Shown here in pieces: positions 15,618 through 24,733 of a stretch of 64,000 nucleotides of DNA. The notes under the pieces were generated by a model. It had not been told where the DNA came from, made no database searches, and saw only the letters and a list, made by a program, of their open reading frames with translations. The first letter of the stretch is position 1. Every line of letters starts with the position of its first letter. The stretch covers positions 248,001-312,000 of the forward strand of contig CAKZKD010000003.1 of NCBI GenBank assembly GCA_937121175.1, read 5' to 3'. The DNA comes from an uncultured Flavobacteriales bacterium (lineage in GTDB: Bacteria > Bacteroidota > Bacteroidia > Flavobacteriales_G > Salibacteraceae). A program made the translations under genes and the position numbers.

Positions 15618-18037
15618 TGATTCGAACATTAGTCATAACGTTGATACTTGGCTGTTATACTTATGGAAGCATGGCGCAAACGGCATCACTTAGCGGAAAA
15701 GTGAATTGGAAAAACAGCGAAAAACCAGCAGATGGAAGTGAGGTAATTTTAAAATTCACTGCGCATAAAACCAAAACAAATCAGAACGGGGAATACGAGA
15801 TTTCTGACCTTAAACCAGGTTCATACACGGTTTTAGTTTTTACACTTGGATTGCAAACAACCGAACAAGAAGTTGTTCTTAAGGAAGGCCAGAATAGGCT
15901 AGACTTTAGTCTAGATAGCGTTGCTATTGACCTTACAGAATTTGAATTGGTGGAGGAGATGGGGTCTGGCTTTGGATTGATGCACATGGCATCTGTTGAT
16001 GGTATGGACATTTATTCTGCAAAAAAGAGTGAAGTAATAGTTTTGGAAGAACTCAATGCCAATTTAGCAACCAACAATTCACGTCAAATTTATAGCCGTA
16101 TTGCTGGCCTAAATATTTGGGAAAGTAGTGCTGGTGGTTTACAGTTGGATATTGGTGGACGAGGATTAAGTCCAAACCGAACCAGTAATTTTAATACCCG
16201 TCAAAATGGATACGACATAGCCGCTGATGCGTTAGGCTATCCGGAGAGTTATTACACGCCGCCTTCGGAGGCTATCAAAAGAATTGAGGTTACAAGAGGT
16301 GCTTCTAGTCTGCAGTACGGAACTCAGTTTGGAGGGGTCTTAAATTTTGAATTAAAAGGACCTAGCCCTGAAAAGAAATTAGAGGTTGTTTCTAGACAAT
16401 CTGTTGGTTCATTTGGGCTTTTCAATTCGTTTAATTCAGTTGGTGGAACGCACAAAAAAGTAGGCTACTATGGGTTTGTAAATTACAAACGAGGCGGTGG
16501 CTGGCGACCAAATAGCCAGTTTGAATCCATTGCAGGACATGTGCAATTTCATCATAAGGTGACGGAAAAGTTGAATTACAAAGTTGAGTTTACCAAATTG
16601 AATTATACTGCGCAACAACCTGGAGGACTTACGGATGCATTGTTTGAGGAAGATCCCAGTCAAAGTATTCGGGAGCGTAATTGGTTTAGAATAGATTGGA
16701 ATGTAGCAGCTTTGACCATAAACTATCGTTTGAATGCAAAATGGAGATTTGAAATGCGAAACTTTGGTTTAATTGGCAGTCGTGATGCGCTCGGCGTTTT
16801 GGGATACATAAATCGACCAGACCCAGAAGGTATGCGTGATTTAATGCGGGACAATTACTTAAATGTGGGTAATGAAACCAGAATGATTCATACTTACAAC
16901 TTTCTTGGAAATCCAAGTAACTGGTTAGTTGGTGTGCGCTATTACCGAGGGTTCACGAAAAGAAAACAAGGCAACGGCTCCACTGGGTTTGATGCCAATT
17001 TTGAATTCAAAAACCCTAATGAACCAGAATACAGTAACTACCAATTTCCGAGTCAGAACATTGCCGCATTCACGGAAAACGTATTTCAAATTTCTGAGAA
17101 ATGGAGCGTGACTCCAGGTTTGAGGTTCGAGCATATTATTACCCAAGCCGATGGAACTTACAATGTAGAATTCAGAGATTTGGCTGGAAACCTGCAGTTA
17201 GATTCTACAATTTCGGATTTCCAAAGTAGCTCAAGAGCATTTGTTATAGGTGGAATTGGAACCGCCTATAAATTTAAAAATGCAGAACTGTACGGAAACA
17301 TTAGTCAAAATTATAGAGCTATAAATTTCAACGATATGCGGGTGAATAATCCGAATTTAAAAGTTGATCCGAACTTGCAAGATGAAACTGGGTTCTCAGG
17401 TGATGTAGGATTGAGAGGTGTTATTTCAAAATACTTTATTTATGATGTAAGTGCCTATTATCTGCAATATTCAGGAAGAATAGGAACAGTTGCTCGTGTG
17501 GATGAAAATACGTTTCGTATTTATCGATTCCGTACGAACGTTTCCGATTCTAGAAATATTGGTTTGGAGAGTTATGGTGAAGCAAATTTGTTGGGAATCT
17601 TTACAAAAGGGAAGGCAAAATCCAGTTTGAATCTGTTCAGTAATTTCACCATTCAAGATGCTCGCTACGTAAATTCTGATGAGCCAGCTTTTGAAAATAA
17701 ACAGGTCGAAAATGTACCTGATTTGATTTTCAAAACAGGACTGAATTTCAAAAAGAAAAATTTTAAAGCAGGATATCAGTTCTCTTCTAATTCCGAACAA
17801 TTCTCGGATGCAACCAATGCCAAATTTGCCAGTAATGCGCTTGTTGGAATTATTCCAGCTTATTGGGTTATGGACTTGAGTGCAAGTTACACCCTCAAAA
17901 AATGGACGTTTGAAGCGGGAGTTAACAACCTATCCAACAATCTATATTTCACGAGAAGGGCAGTAGGCTATCCTGGTCCTGGAATTATACCTGCTGATCC
18001 AATAAACTTTTACGCGACGGTACAGTTTAAGATTTAA
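15617..18037 (+). CDS. TonB-dependent outer membrane receptor
   Basis: An 806-residue receptor beginning with GTG at 15617, overlapping the preceding TAG by one base. Signal peptide to about residue 21 (MIRTLVITLILGCYTYGSMAQ). Then a carboxypeptidase-like beta-sandwich (about 22-95, with NGEYEISDLKPGSYTV), the plug domain (about 140-240, with GLNIWESSAGGLQLDIGGRG and RIEVTRGASSLQYGTQFGG) and the barrel, ending in phenylalanine-rich YATVQFKI. The plug resembles FecA-type receptors for iron chelates. As last gene of the operon it probably supplies the outer membrane uptake step, with the lipoproteins on the substrate side. Its stop overlaps that of the convergent DUF5615 gene by 4 bases. Confidence 0.92.
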   Translation: MIRTLVITLILGCYTYGSMAQTASLSGKVNWKNSEKPADGSEVILKFTAHKTKTNQNGEYEISDLKPGSYTVLVFTLGLQTTEQEVVLKEGQNRLDFSLDSVAIDLTEFELVEEMGSGFGLMHMASVDGMDIYSAKKSEVIVLEELNANLATNNSRQIYSRIAGLNIWESSAGGLQLDIGGRGLSPNRTSNFNTRQNGYDIAADALGYPESYYTPPSEAIKRIEVTRGASSLQYGTQFGGVLNFELKGPSPEKKLEVVSRQSVGSFGLFNSFNSVGGTHKKVGYYGFVNYKRGGGWRPNSQFESIAGHVQFHHKVTEKLNYKVEFTKLNYTAQQPGGLTDALFEEDPSQSIRERNWFRIDWNVAALTINYRLNAKWRFEMRNFGLIGSRDALGVLGYINRPDPEGMRDLMRDNYLNVGNETRMIHTYNFLGNPSNWLVGVRYYRGFTKRKQGNGSTGFDANFEFKNPNEPEYSNYQFPSQNIAAFTENVFQISEKWSVTPGLRFEHIITQADGTYNVEFRDLAGNLQLDSTISDFQSSSRAFVIGGIGTAYKFKNAELYGNISQNYRAINFNDMRVNNPNLKVDPNLQDETGFSGDVGLRGVISKYFIYDVSAYYLQYSGRIGTVARVDENTFRIYRFRTNVSDSRNIGLESYGEANLLGIFTKGKAKSSLNLFSNFTIQDARYVNSDEPAFENKQVENVPDLIFKTGLNFKKKNFKAGYQFSSNSEQFSDATNAKFASNALVGIIPAYWVMDLSASYTLKKWTFEAGVNNLSNNLYFTRRAVGYPGPGIIPADPINFYATVQFKI

Positions 18038-18378
18038 GGAGTAGTATCAATAATTTGGAGGCAGGCTAGGTCAGAATCATTGATAAAGCTGACTATATTG
18101 TTTTGTTGTTTTCTAAGAATCTCTTCTACACTTTTTGTGGTAAGGTTACCTGCTCTAATCCAAATGATTTTAGGAGGAGCCCCCCAAACAATTGAGTAAT
18201 CGTAGAAATCAGAATCGAATGTTACAATTGTAAAATCGTGTTTTTTTGAGTATTTCCAAATTTCGACGTCATCTTCATTTATTAAACCCAAACTAGACAA
18301 GTGCTTTGCTTCAGGGAATAATGGTTCAATTCTCTTAATTAGTCTAAAAGATATGTTTTGGTCGAAAAGAATTTTCAC
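18034..18378 (-). CDS. DUF5615 PIN-like toxin
   Basis: A 114-residue protein of the DUF5615 PIN-like group. Acidic residues expected for a metal-dependent nuclease site are visible: D6 in KILFDQNIS, then DDVEIWKYSKKHDFTIVTFDSDF, which has the typical FDSDF-type motif. The start is GTG at 18378, overlapping the stop of the upstream DUF433 gene (GTGA). In other genomes DUF433/DUF5615 pairs act as toxin-antitoxin modules of the VapBC kind; function here is inferred. The gene ends 4 bases inside the convergent receptor gene. Confidence 0.85.
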   Translation of the reverse strand: MKILFDQNISFRLIKRIEPLFPEAKHLSSLGLINEDDVEIWKYSKKHDFTIVTFDSDFYDYSIVWGAPPKIIWIRAGNLTTKSVEEILRKQQNNIVSFINDSDLACLQIIDTTP

Positions 18379-18596
18379 GAAGCAATTCCAAGTTGGCTTT
18401 CTCGGTTTGAAGCATATAGCAGTGCGGCGTTAATATCAGCTTCCTTAATTTCAGGAAAATCAACAGTGATGTCCTCCTTACTCATGCCATTGGCAAGCCA
18501 ATTCAGAATTTCTGAAACTGCTATTCTCGTACCTTTAATTATTGGCTTTCCAAATCGTTTTTCAGAATCTATTTCTATGTAATCAGGCAAATTCAT
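18375..18596 (-). CDS. DUF433 antitoxin
   Basis: A 73-residue DUF433 protein, the usual partner of DUF5615. The family pattern is clear: RFGKPIIKGTRIAVSEILNW, LANGMSKEDITVDFP and EADINAALLYASNRE. It is a winged-helix-like DNA-binding antitoxin that probably autoregulates the pair. It lies first, the normal order for this module. Confidence 0.87.
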   Translation of the reverse strand: MNLPDYIEIDSEKRFGKPIIKGTRIAVSEILNWLANGMSKEDITVDFPEIKEADINAALLYASNRESQLGIAS

Positions 18597-18686
18597 TTAT
18601 CAAATTTCGTTCTTTTATATGAAACTACCAAGAACCATAATCATCTAGTGTAATCCAAATTACAAACCACACCTAATCCTAAATTA

Positions 18687-18694
18687 TACCTTTG
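18687..18694 (+). promoter_or_regulatory. Putative -7 box of the SulP gene, 6 bases before ATG
   Basis: TACCTTTG matches TAnnTTTG; with a transcription start a few bases downstream, the leader would be almost absent. Confidence 0.45.
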
Positions 18695-18700
18695 GCGCAT

Positions 18701-20419
18701 ATGCCCCAAAAGCGAATATTTCCAATTCTAAGTTGGCTTCCTGGTTACAAAAAGGAATGGCTAAGTGGAGATGTTTCTGCTGGAATTACTGTAGGCGTCA
18801 TGCTCATTCCACAAGGAATGGCCTATGCAATGATAGCAGGCGTTCCTCCGATTTACGGATTGTACGCGGCTACTTTTCCTCTTATTATTTACGCTTTATT
18901 TGGAACTAGCAGACAGCTGGCAGTTGGTCCTGTAGCCATTGATTCGTTATTAGTTATGGCAAGTGTAAGTGCTTTCGCTGAGGTGGGTTCAGAGCATTTC
19001 GTTGAGCTTGCCATTTTATTGGCTTTTGTTGAAGGAATAATACTGGTGTTATTCGGATTCATGCGGCTGGGGTTTTTGGTCAATTTTTTATCTAAACCTG
19101 TTATAGGTGGATTCACTGCAGCAGCCGCAATTGTAATTGGAGTGAGCCAATTACGGCATTTATTGGGAATACAAGTATCTAACTCAGGAAACGTATTTGA
19201 GACCTTTTATCTGTCGATAATGGAGTTTTCTGATTGGTCTTCTGTAACTATTTTAATTGGGATCTTGGGAATTGGTCTCATTTTGGCCGTGAAGAAAATC
19301 AACCGAAAAATTCCCGGAGCTTTAATAGCTGTAGTAGTCAGTATTGTGGCTGTTTATGCTTGCAGTTTGAGTTCCGGAAATGTTCGTATTGTTGGTGAAA
19401 TACCTGCCGGTTTACCCAGTTTTCGATTACCCAATTTCAATGTTGAAATCATCAAAAAACTGTTACCAGCCGCGTTCACTATAGCACTCATTGCATTTAC
19501 TGAAGCTATTTCGGTATCAAAGGCTATCCAAGCCAAGCATAGAGATTATCAGATATTACCAAATCAAGAATTATTTGCCATTGGCATTGCTAACATTGTG
19601 GGTTCGTTGTTTCAGTCGTTTTCAGTTACCGGCGGACTTGGCCGAACGGCGGTTAACGACCAATCAGGAGCAAACACAGGTTTAGCTTCTTTAATTAGTG
19701 CAGTTGTGGTAATGATGACGCTATTGTTTCTAACCCCGTTGTTCTATTATTTGCCACATGCAATACTTGCGTCAATTATTATGGTAGCTGTTACCGGGCT
19801 TATCGACGTTAAGTACGGAAAACACCTTTGGAATACAGACAGACGAGAGTTTGTAATGCTGATTTCAACGTTTGCCGCGACTTTAATATTCGGAATTGTC
19901 AACGGTATAATTATCGGTGTGGTGATGAGTTTGGTAATGGTAGTTTTTCGTGTAACTAAACCTCACATTGCTCAGTTGGGTAAGATTAAGGGTACCAATT
20001 ATTACCGAAATGTCTTACGATTTGATGATGCAGATGAAATGGATGATTTGCTCATTGTGCGTTTTGACGCACAGCTGTTTTTTGCTAATTGCGAATTATT
20101 TCGAGACAGCGTCCTGGGTTGGGCAGAGTCAAAACCTAAATTAAAAAAAGTACTTATCGATGCACAGCCACTCAATGAAGTAGATTCAACGGCTTCATAT
20201 ATGCTAGTTGATTTAATCGAACATTTTAATAAAAATCGAGTTGAAGTGGTGTTTGCCGGCGTCAAAGGCCCTGTGCGTGATAAGTTTAGAAAGGCAAAAA
20301 TTGCCAAAATTCTAGGCAACAATCATTTTTTTATGAATGTACATGAGGCTGTTGAACACCATATGGACAAATGTGAATTACCACCTGAGGAGATTGTCGT
20401 GCAGAGTAATGAGGATTAG
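18701..20419 (+). CDS. SulP-family inorganic anion transporter with STAS domain
   Basis: A 572-residue transporter. I use ATG at 18701, since the -7 box overlaps an in-frame TTG at 18692. The SulP core has about 12-14 membrane spans, with the family region GITVGVMLIPQGMAYAMIAG and PPIYGLYAATFPLIIYALFG near the N-terminus, SRQLAVGPVA next and VTGGLGRTAVNDQSGANT in the second half. The cytoplasmic STAS domain covers about residues 440-560 (KKVLIDAQPLNEVDSTASYM). Possible substrates are sulfate, bicarbonate or other anions; the gene stands alone, so context does not decide. Confidence 0.93.
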   Translation: MPQKRIFPILSWLPGYKKEWLSGDVSAGITVGVMLIPQGMAYAMIAGVPPIYGLYAATFPLIIYALFGTSRQLAVGPVAIDSLLVMASVSAFAEVGSEHFVELAILLAFVEGIILVLFGFMRLGFLVNFLSKPVIGGFTAAAAIVIGVSQLRHLLGIQVSNSGNVFETFYLSIMEFSDWSSVTILIGILGIGLILAVKKINRKIPGALIAVVVSIVAVYACSLSSGNVRIVGEIPAGLPSFRLPNFNVEIIKKLLPAAFTIALIAFTEAISVSKAIQAKHRDYQILPNQELFAIGIANIVGSLFQSFSVTGGLGRTAVNDQSGANTGLASLISAVVVMMTLLFLTPLFYYLPHAILASIIMVAVTGLIDVKYGKHLWNTDRREFVMLISTFAATLIFGIVNGIIIGVVMSLVMVVFRVTKPHIAQLGKIKGTNYYRNVLRFDDADEMDDLLIVRFDAQLFFANCELFRDSVLGWAESKPKLKKVLIDAQPLNEVDSTASYMLVDLIEHFNKNRVEVVFAGVKGPVRDKFRKAKIAKILGNNHFFMNVHEAVEHHMDKCELPPEEIVVQSNED

Positions 20420-20459
20420 TCTTAGGTGGATGTTTAAGAACTTTATTTAACCACTCGAG

Positions 20460-20480
20460 ATGCTGAACTAAATTCAGCAT
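20460..20480. repeat. Short inverted repeat ATGCTGAA-N5-TTCAGCAT
   Basis: A perfect 8-base hairpin in the 318-base gap between the SulP gene and gap. It is preceded by CTCGAG and looks like one end of a dispersed intergenic repeat. It could also help to terminate the SulP transcript. Confidence 0.4.
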
Positions 20481-20555
20481 TACGTTTTTTCTGACTGGAA
20501 TATTTTGAATAAAAAAACGTCGTTTTGTAGGATAAAGTGGGGTGAAAATTAGACC

Positions 20556-20659
20556 TGTCATTTCGAGTGTTTTGTGAAGAATGAGCAAAATGTATCGAGA
20601 AATAGTCAAATAACCTGTCTTTCTCAATACTAATTTCTTGGAAATTTATCCGAAATGAC
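20556..20659. repeat. Inverted-repeat-bounded intergenic element
   Basis: GTCATTTCG (20557-20565) and its exact complement CGAAATGAC (20651-20659) bound about 100 bases without coding potential. Inside is TATCGAGAAATAG, typical of the dispersed TGTCATTTCGA...CGAGAAAT repeats I know from Bacteroidota. Together with 20460-20480 it explains most of this 318-base gene-free stretch. Confidence 0.45.
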
Positions 20660-20687
20660 TGTTCCACAATAATCTACAACTCATCCT

Positions 20688-20715
20688 AAAAAAGCCCACT
20701 CAAAGGAGCGGGCTT
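20688..20715 (-). terminator. Terminator of gap
   Basis: AAGCCCaCTC-AAAG-GAGcGGGCTT, one mismatch in the stem, followed on the minus strand by a T run. Confidence 0.75.
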
Positions 20716-20737
20716 CAAATCAAATATCTGTACACTG

Positions 20738-22198
20738 TTAGTAGTAATGTAACCTTCTTACTTTAGCAATGTACTTAGCCAAACGAATAACCTGCTTGGT
20801 GTATCCAAACTCATTATCGTACCAAACGTAAAGCACAACGTTTTTGCCATCTTTGCTCACGATTGTAGCAGGCGAATCAAAAACAGAACAACACGTATTT
20901 CCAATAATGTCGTTAGAAACCATTTCTTCATCCATCGAATAATGTATTTGGTTTACCAAATTTCCATCCAAGGCAGCTTTCTTCAAAAGTGCATTTACCT
21001 CATCTCGTGTAGTTTCTTTTTTCAAGTTCAAACTTAAAATTGCCAATGAACCATTTGGAGTAGGAACACGCACCGCATTTGCAGTCAGTTTGTTTTCGAA
21101 ACTTGGAATAACCTTAGTTACGGCTTTACCAGCACCAGTTGAAGTAATTACCATGTTGATTGCAGCAGAACGACCTCTACGAGGTTTTTTGTGCATATTG
21201 TCCAATAAGTTCTGATCGTTGGTATAGGCGTGAACCGTTTCAATATGACCTCTCTCAACTCCTAAGTTATCTTCAATTACCGATAATACTGGAGAGATTG
21301 CATTTGTGGTACATGAAGCTGCAGAATAAATAGTCTCTTCATCAATGTTAACCGTTCCTTGGTTAATTGCGTAAACGATATTTGGTATCTCTTTTCCAGG
21401 AGCAGTAAGTAATACTTTGTTTACTCCGTTCGATTTTTTATGCCTCATCAATGCCTCACGGTCTGTGAAAACACCGGTGTTGTCAATCAATAAACAATTA
21501 TCAATTCCATATTCGGTGTAATCTACATCCTCCGGATTTTTCGCTTCAATCATCTGAATGCGTTGACCGTTTAAAATCATACACTTTCCAGCCAAATCCA
21601 CCTCAACAGTACCTTCGAAAGGTCCATGAACTGAATCGTTACTCAACAGTGAGGCTCTTTTTGTAATTTGTAAATCAGAAGCGTTTCTGGTTACAATTGC
21701 TCTTAATCTAAGTTGTTGGCCTTTTCCAGCTTGTTTTATTAATTCACGAGCAGCTAATCGACCAATTCTTCCAAAACCATACAGAACAACATCTCTAGGT
21801 TCCATCGATTTGGAAGCCTTACCATTTACAATGTCACCTAATTTAGCTTCAATGAATTCTGCTTGAGAAGCGTAATTGCTTCCTTCGGTTTTCCATTCAT
21901 AAGACAGTTTTCCTATGTCAATTTTCGCTGGCGGCAAATCCATTGCATTTAAAGCAGAAGCAAGAGCAACCGTATCAGCAACTTCAATAGGTTTTTGAAC
22001 CACGTTTGCAGCATAGTCGTGCAACCTTAAAATTTCAGGAGATGCAACGTTTACCAAGTGGTTTCTAAAAAGCACCAATTCTACTTGCTTTTCGTACATC
22101 AATTTGCCAACCGCAGAGATTAATTCAATTGCAGCTTTTTCTTTAGAAACCCACTCCACGTGCGCTTCGTTGTAATTTGTTGAACCCGTATTAGCCAT
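20738..22198 (-). CDS. gap: Glyceraldehyde-3-phosphate dehydrogenase, long form
   Basis: A 486-residue GAPDH that oxidises glyceraldehyde 3-phosphate with NAD(P). The usual enzyme is about 335 residues; this one has an N-terminal extension of about 130 residues of unknown role, a form known from Bacteroidota and some other bacteria. The Rossmann motif GFGRIGRLAARELI is near residue 140, the active-site SAASCTTNAISPVL has the catalytic cysteine near residue 296, and WYDNEFGYTKQVIRLAKYI closes the catalytic domain. The 5' region holds a -7 box with an adjacent inverted repeat, suggesting regulation. Confidence 0.95.
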   Translation of the reverse strand: MANTGSTNYNEAHVEWVSKEKAAIELISAVGKLMYEKQVELVLFRNHLVNVASPEILRLHDYAANVVQKPIEVADTVALASALNAMDLPPAKIDIGKLSYEWKTEGSNYASQAEFIEAKLGDIVNGKASKSMEPRDVVLYGFGRIGRLAARELIKQAGKGQQLRLRAIVTRNASDLQITKRASLLSNDSVHGPFEGTVEVDLAGKCMILNGQRIQMIEAKNPEDVDYTEYGIDNCLLIDNTGVFTDREALMRHKKSNGVNKVLLTAPGKEIPNIVYAINQGTVNIDEETIYSAASCTTNAISPVLSVIEDNLGVERGHIETVHAYTNDQNLLDNMHKKPRRGRSAAINMVITSTGAGKAVTKVIPSFENKLTANAVRVPTPNGSLAILSLNLKKETTRDEVNALLKKAALDGNLVNQIHYSMDEEMVSNDIIGNTCCSVFDSPATIVSKDGKNVVLYVWYDNEFGYTKQVIRLAKYIAKVRRLHYY

Positions 22199-22239
22199 AG
22201 CGGATAAAGATTTTCTTTAGTTAATATTTTTAAATAAAA

Positions 22240-22277
22240 CAGCGCTAAATGATTGCTCAAATAGCGCTGCAAAAGTA
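22240..22277 (-). promoter_or_regulatory. gap promoter box and inverted repeat (candidate operator)
   Basis: On the minus strand TACTTTTG (22277-22270) fits the -7 consensus. Directly downstream lies CAGCGCTA-N14-TAGCGCTG (22240-22269), a perfect 8-base inverted repeat whose arms each contain the self-complementary AGCGCT. Its upstream arm should cover the transcription start, a typical repressor position. Confidence 0.5.
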
Positions 22278-22308
22278 TTATAATTAAGAAGTGTAAAACT
22301 GATTTTTG

Positions 22309-23169
22309 TTACCCAAGATAAGCTCTTAACAGCTTGCTTCTGGAGTTGTGTCTCAACCTTCGGATAGCCTTTTCTTTTAGCTGCCTAACGCGTTCACGGG
22401 TAAGGTCAAATTGAGCTCCAATTTCGTCTAGAGTCATGCCTTGTTTTTTACCAATTCCGTAAAACATTCGAATTACTTGACGTTCACGTTCCGACAAAGT
22501 GGTTAATGACCGCTCGATTTCTGTAAGCAGAGATTCTTGAATTAAACCGTCGTCAGTTTTTCCATCATTTCCGCTCATCATGTCAATCATGCTAAAGTCT
22601 TCGCCTTCTTTAAATGGTGCATCTACAGATACATGACGACCAGAACTTTTCATGGAGTCACGCACTTTTTTGGAGTCAATATCTAAATGCAATCCAATTT
22701 CTGAAGCACTTGGAGCGCGCTCATATTCTTGTTCTAATTGGGAATACGTTTTATTGATTTTTGAAATTGTTCCAACTTGATTTAATGGAAGACGAACAAT
22801 TCTAGCCTGTTCTGCTAAAGCCTGAAGAATGGATTGACGTATCCACCAAACTGCATAAGAAATGAATTTAAATCCACGCGTTTCATCAAATCTGCGCGCC
22901 GCTTTTATCAACCCTAGGTTTCCTTCGTTAATTAAATCGGGAAGGGTCAACCCTTGATTTTGATACTGCTTGGAAACTGACACAACGAATCGCAAATTTG
23001 CTCGAACCAATTTTTCTAGCGCTTTTTCGTCGCCTTCTTTTATTCGGACTGCTAATTGCACTTCTTCTTCAGCCGTTATCATTTCTTCTCTACTAATATC
23101 TTGCAGATATTTATCAAGTGACTTGTCCGACCGATTTGTTATCGATTTCGAAATTTTTAATTGTCTCAT
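22309..23169 (-). CDS. rpoD: Primary RNA polymerase sigma factor (RpoD/SigA type)
   Basis: A 286-residue group 1 sigma-70 factor of the short Bacteroidota kind: no region 1.1, and region 1.2 starts at once ([21 protein letters not shown]). Region 2 has [40 protein letters not shown] and [20 protein letters not shown]. Region 3 is [18 protein letters not shown] and region 4 [20 protein letters not shown]. This factor recognises TTTG/TAnnTTTG promoters, matching the boxes in the window. It lies between gap and htrA in the same direction, with its own space upstream. Confidence 0.96.
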   Translation of the reverse strand: MRQLKISKSITNRSDKSLDKYLQDISREEMITAEEEVQLAVRIKEGDEKALEKLVRANLRFVVSVSKQYQNQGLTLPDLINEGNLGLIKAARRFDETRGFKFISYAVWWIRQSILQALAEQARIVRLPLNQVGTISKINKTYSQLEQEYERAPSASEIGLHLDIDSKKVRDSMKSSGRHVSVDAPFKEGEDFSMIDMMSGNDGKTDDGLIQESLLTEIERSLTTLSERERQVIRMFYGIGKKQGMTLDEIGAQFDLTRERVRQLKEKAIRRLRHNSRSKLLRAYLG

Positions 23170-23246
23170 AATCTTCCTTTCGTTTAGTTATAAATGCACC
23201 CCTGCTGCTAAATCGAATTTTGGAATCAACTAACCAATCTTTTTCT

Positions 23247-24695
23247 TTACATACCTACACCATAGTAGGCCATTTTGCCATTCGGATAAATTCCTTCAAT
23301 TAAAACTCCTCCTTGTTTTCCTTTTAATTGAGCGTTTAATTCATCCTTTGTTTTTACATATTTACCATCAACTCTTACTATAATAAATCCTTCTCTAACT
23401 CCCGCCTTCATCAATTTTCCAGACGTTAGATCTGTTACTTGCACTCCGTTTTTTAAACTCAGCCGCTTTGATGTTTTTTCATTAATCGGAATAAGCTCAG
23501 CTCCCAAAAGAGTACTTACTTCTATCGCCGATTTGTCCATCAATTCCGTATTCCCATACTGATTTCTTAAGGTAACTTCCAACTGTTTTTCTTCTCCCGC
23601 TCGATTAACAGTTACAGAGATTTTGTCACCGGGTCTAAAGTTGCTCAATTGCTCTTGAAATTGAGGAACATTTGTTACCCTTTTGGCGTTTACTGCAGTT
23701 ACTACATCACCCACTTCCATTCCAGCAGCTTTTGCACCACCTTTTTCAGCTATACCAGCAATGAATATTCCATCCCTTAGCTTTAAGTTTTTTTGTTTGA
23801 TGAGTTGATCAGACAAATCCTGAATACTTACTCCCACAAATGCTCTTTGTACAGCTCCAAATTCAATAAGATCGCCTACTACTTTTTTGGTGATGTTAGC
23901 AGGAATAGCAAAAGAATAGCCAGCGAAAGAACCTGTGTTTGACTTAATTGCTGCGTTAATTCCTATTAATTCGCCGTTAGTATTAACCAATGCACCGCCA
24001 CTGTTTCCGGGGTTTACTGCCGCATCGGTTTGTATGAATGCCTCCACCGGGCTAATTCCAGACCTAGGGTCAGATTGGAGAATGTTAATGTCTCTTCCTT
24101 TAGCACTTATAATTCCTGCAGTAACTGTAGAGTTTAGATTGAAGGGATTGCCTACTGCTAAAACCCATTCACCAACTTTAATATCATCAGAATTAGCGTA
24201 TTGCAAATAAGGGAGTTCGGTGGCGTCTATTTTCAATAACGCCAAATCTGTGCTTGGGTCTCTGCCAATTATTTTGGCTTCAAAATTTTTATTGTCGTTT
24301 AGAGTGATTTTTACTTTTTCGGCACCTTCAATAACATGATTGTTAGTCACAATATAGCCATCGTCAGAAATAATAACCCCAGAACCTGTGCCTTCCGGTT
24401 GAGGAATATAACGTGGTCTTCCGTAGAGTAAATCAAATATTGGGTTGGAAGAGTAGTAATCCTGACCTCTATAAACAGTTTTTACATGAACCACACTTGC
24501 CAACGATTTTTCAGCTGCAAAGGTCAAATCTGGAATCCCAGGACTGGTGGCGTTTCGTGTAAAATGAACAGGAACTTCTTGCTCGGTTACTGATGCAAAA
24601 GTCTCTGGATTAGTTTTAAAAAACGAATCATGGATACCTAAAGCTAAAATTCCGCCCAACGTTGCACTAGCTATTAAAACCACTATTTTTTTCAT
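23247..24695 (-). CDS. DegP/HtrA-type periplasmic serine protease
   Basis: A 482-residue Do-family protease/chaperone for misfolded envelope proteins. An N-terminal signal or anchor (MKKIVVLIASATLGGILALG) exports it. The catalytic triad is visible: H120 in IVTNNHVIEGA, D150 in DPSTDLALLKID and S232 in NPGNSGGALVN. Two PDZ domains follow: about 285-380 (QRAFVGVSIQDLSDQ, GMEVGDVVTAVNAKRV) and about 390-480 (GVREGFIIVRVDGKYVKT). The architecture equals DegP/DegQ. A 14-base palindrome lies 24 bases upstream of the start. Confidence 0.95.
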   Translation of the reverse strand: MKKIVVLIASATLGGILALGIHDSFFKTNPETFASVTEQEVPVHFTRNATSPGIPDLTFAAEKSLASVVHVKTVYRGQDYYSSNPIFDLLYGRPRYIPQPEGTGSGVIISDDGYIVTNNHVIEGAEKVKITLNDNKNFEAKIIGRDPSTDLALLKIDATELPYLQYANSDDIKVGEWVLAVGNPFNLNSTVTAGIISAKGRDINILQSDPRSGISPVEAFIQTDAAVNPGNSGGALVNTNGELIGINAAIKSNTGSFAGYSFAIPANITKKVVGDLIEFGAVQRAFVGVSIQDLSDQLIKQKNLKLRDGIFIAGIAEKGGAKAAGMEVGDVVTAVNAKRVTNVPQFQEQLSNFRPGDKISVTVNRAGEEKQLEVTLRNQYGNTELMDKSAIEVSTLLGAELIPINEKTSKRLSLKNGVQVTDLTSGKLMKAGVREGFIIVRVDGKYVKTKDELNAQLKGKQGGVLIEGIYPNGKMAYYGVGM

Positions 24696-24719
24696 CTTTC
24701 TTTGATTTAGAATTAAACA

Positions 24720-24733
24720 TTATACTAGTATAA
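24720..24733. promoter_or_regulatory. 14-base perfect palindrome upstream of htrA
   Basis: TTATACTAGTATAA is a perfect palindrome in the divergent htrA/dapF region. GGTTAA-N6-TTAACC at 24765-24782 is a second inverted repeat nearby. Either may be an operator for htrA or dapF. Confidence 0.4.

Noticed and set aside
20331-20667. Two overlapping minus-strand frames of 98 and 74 codons near the SulP stop
   Set aside because: They cover the repeat-like gap and the SulP 3' end, have no domain or signal likeness and no start context; the repeat structure explains the gap better.
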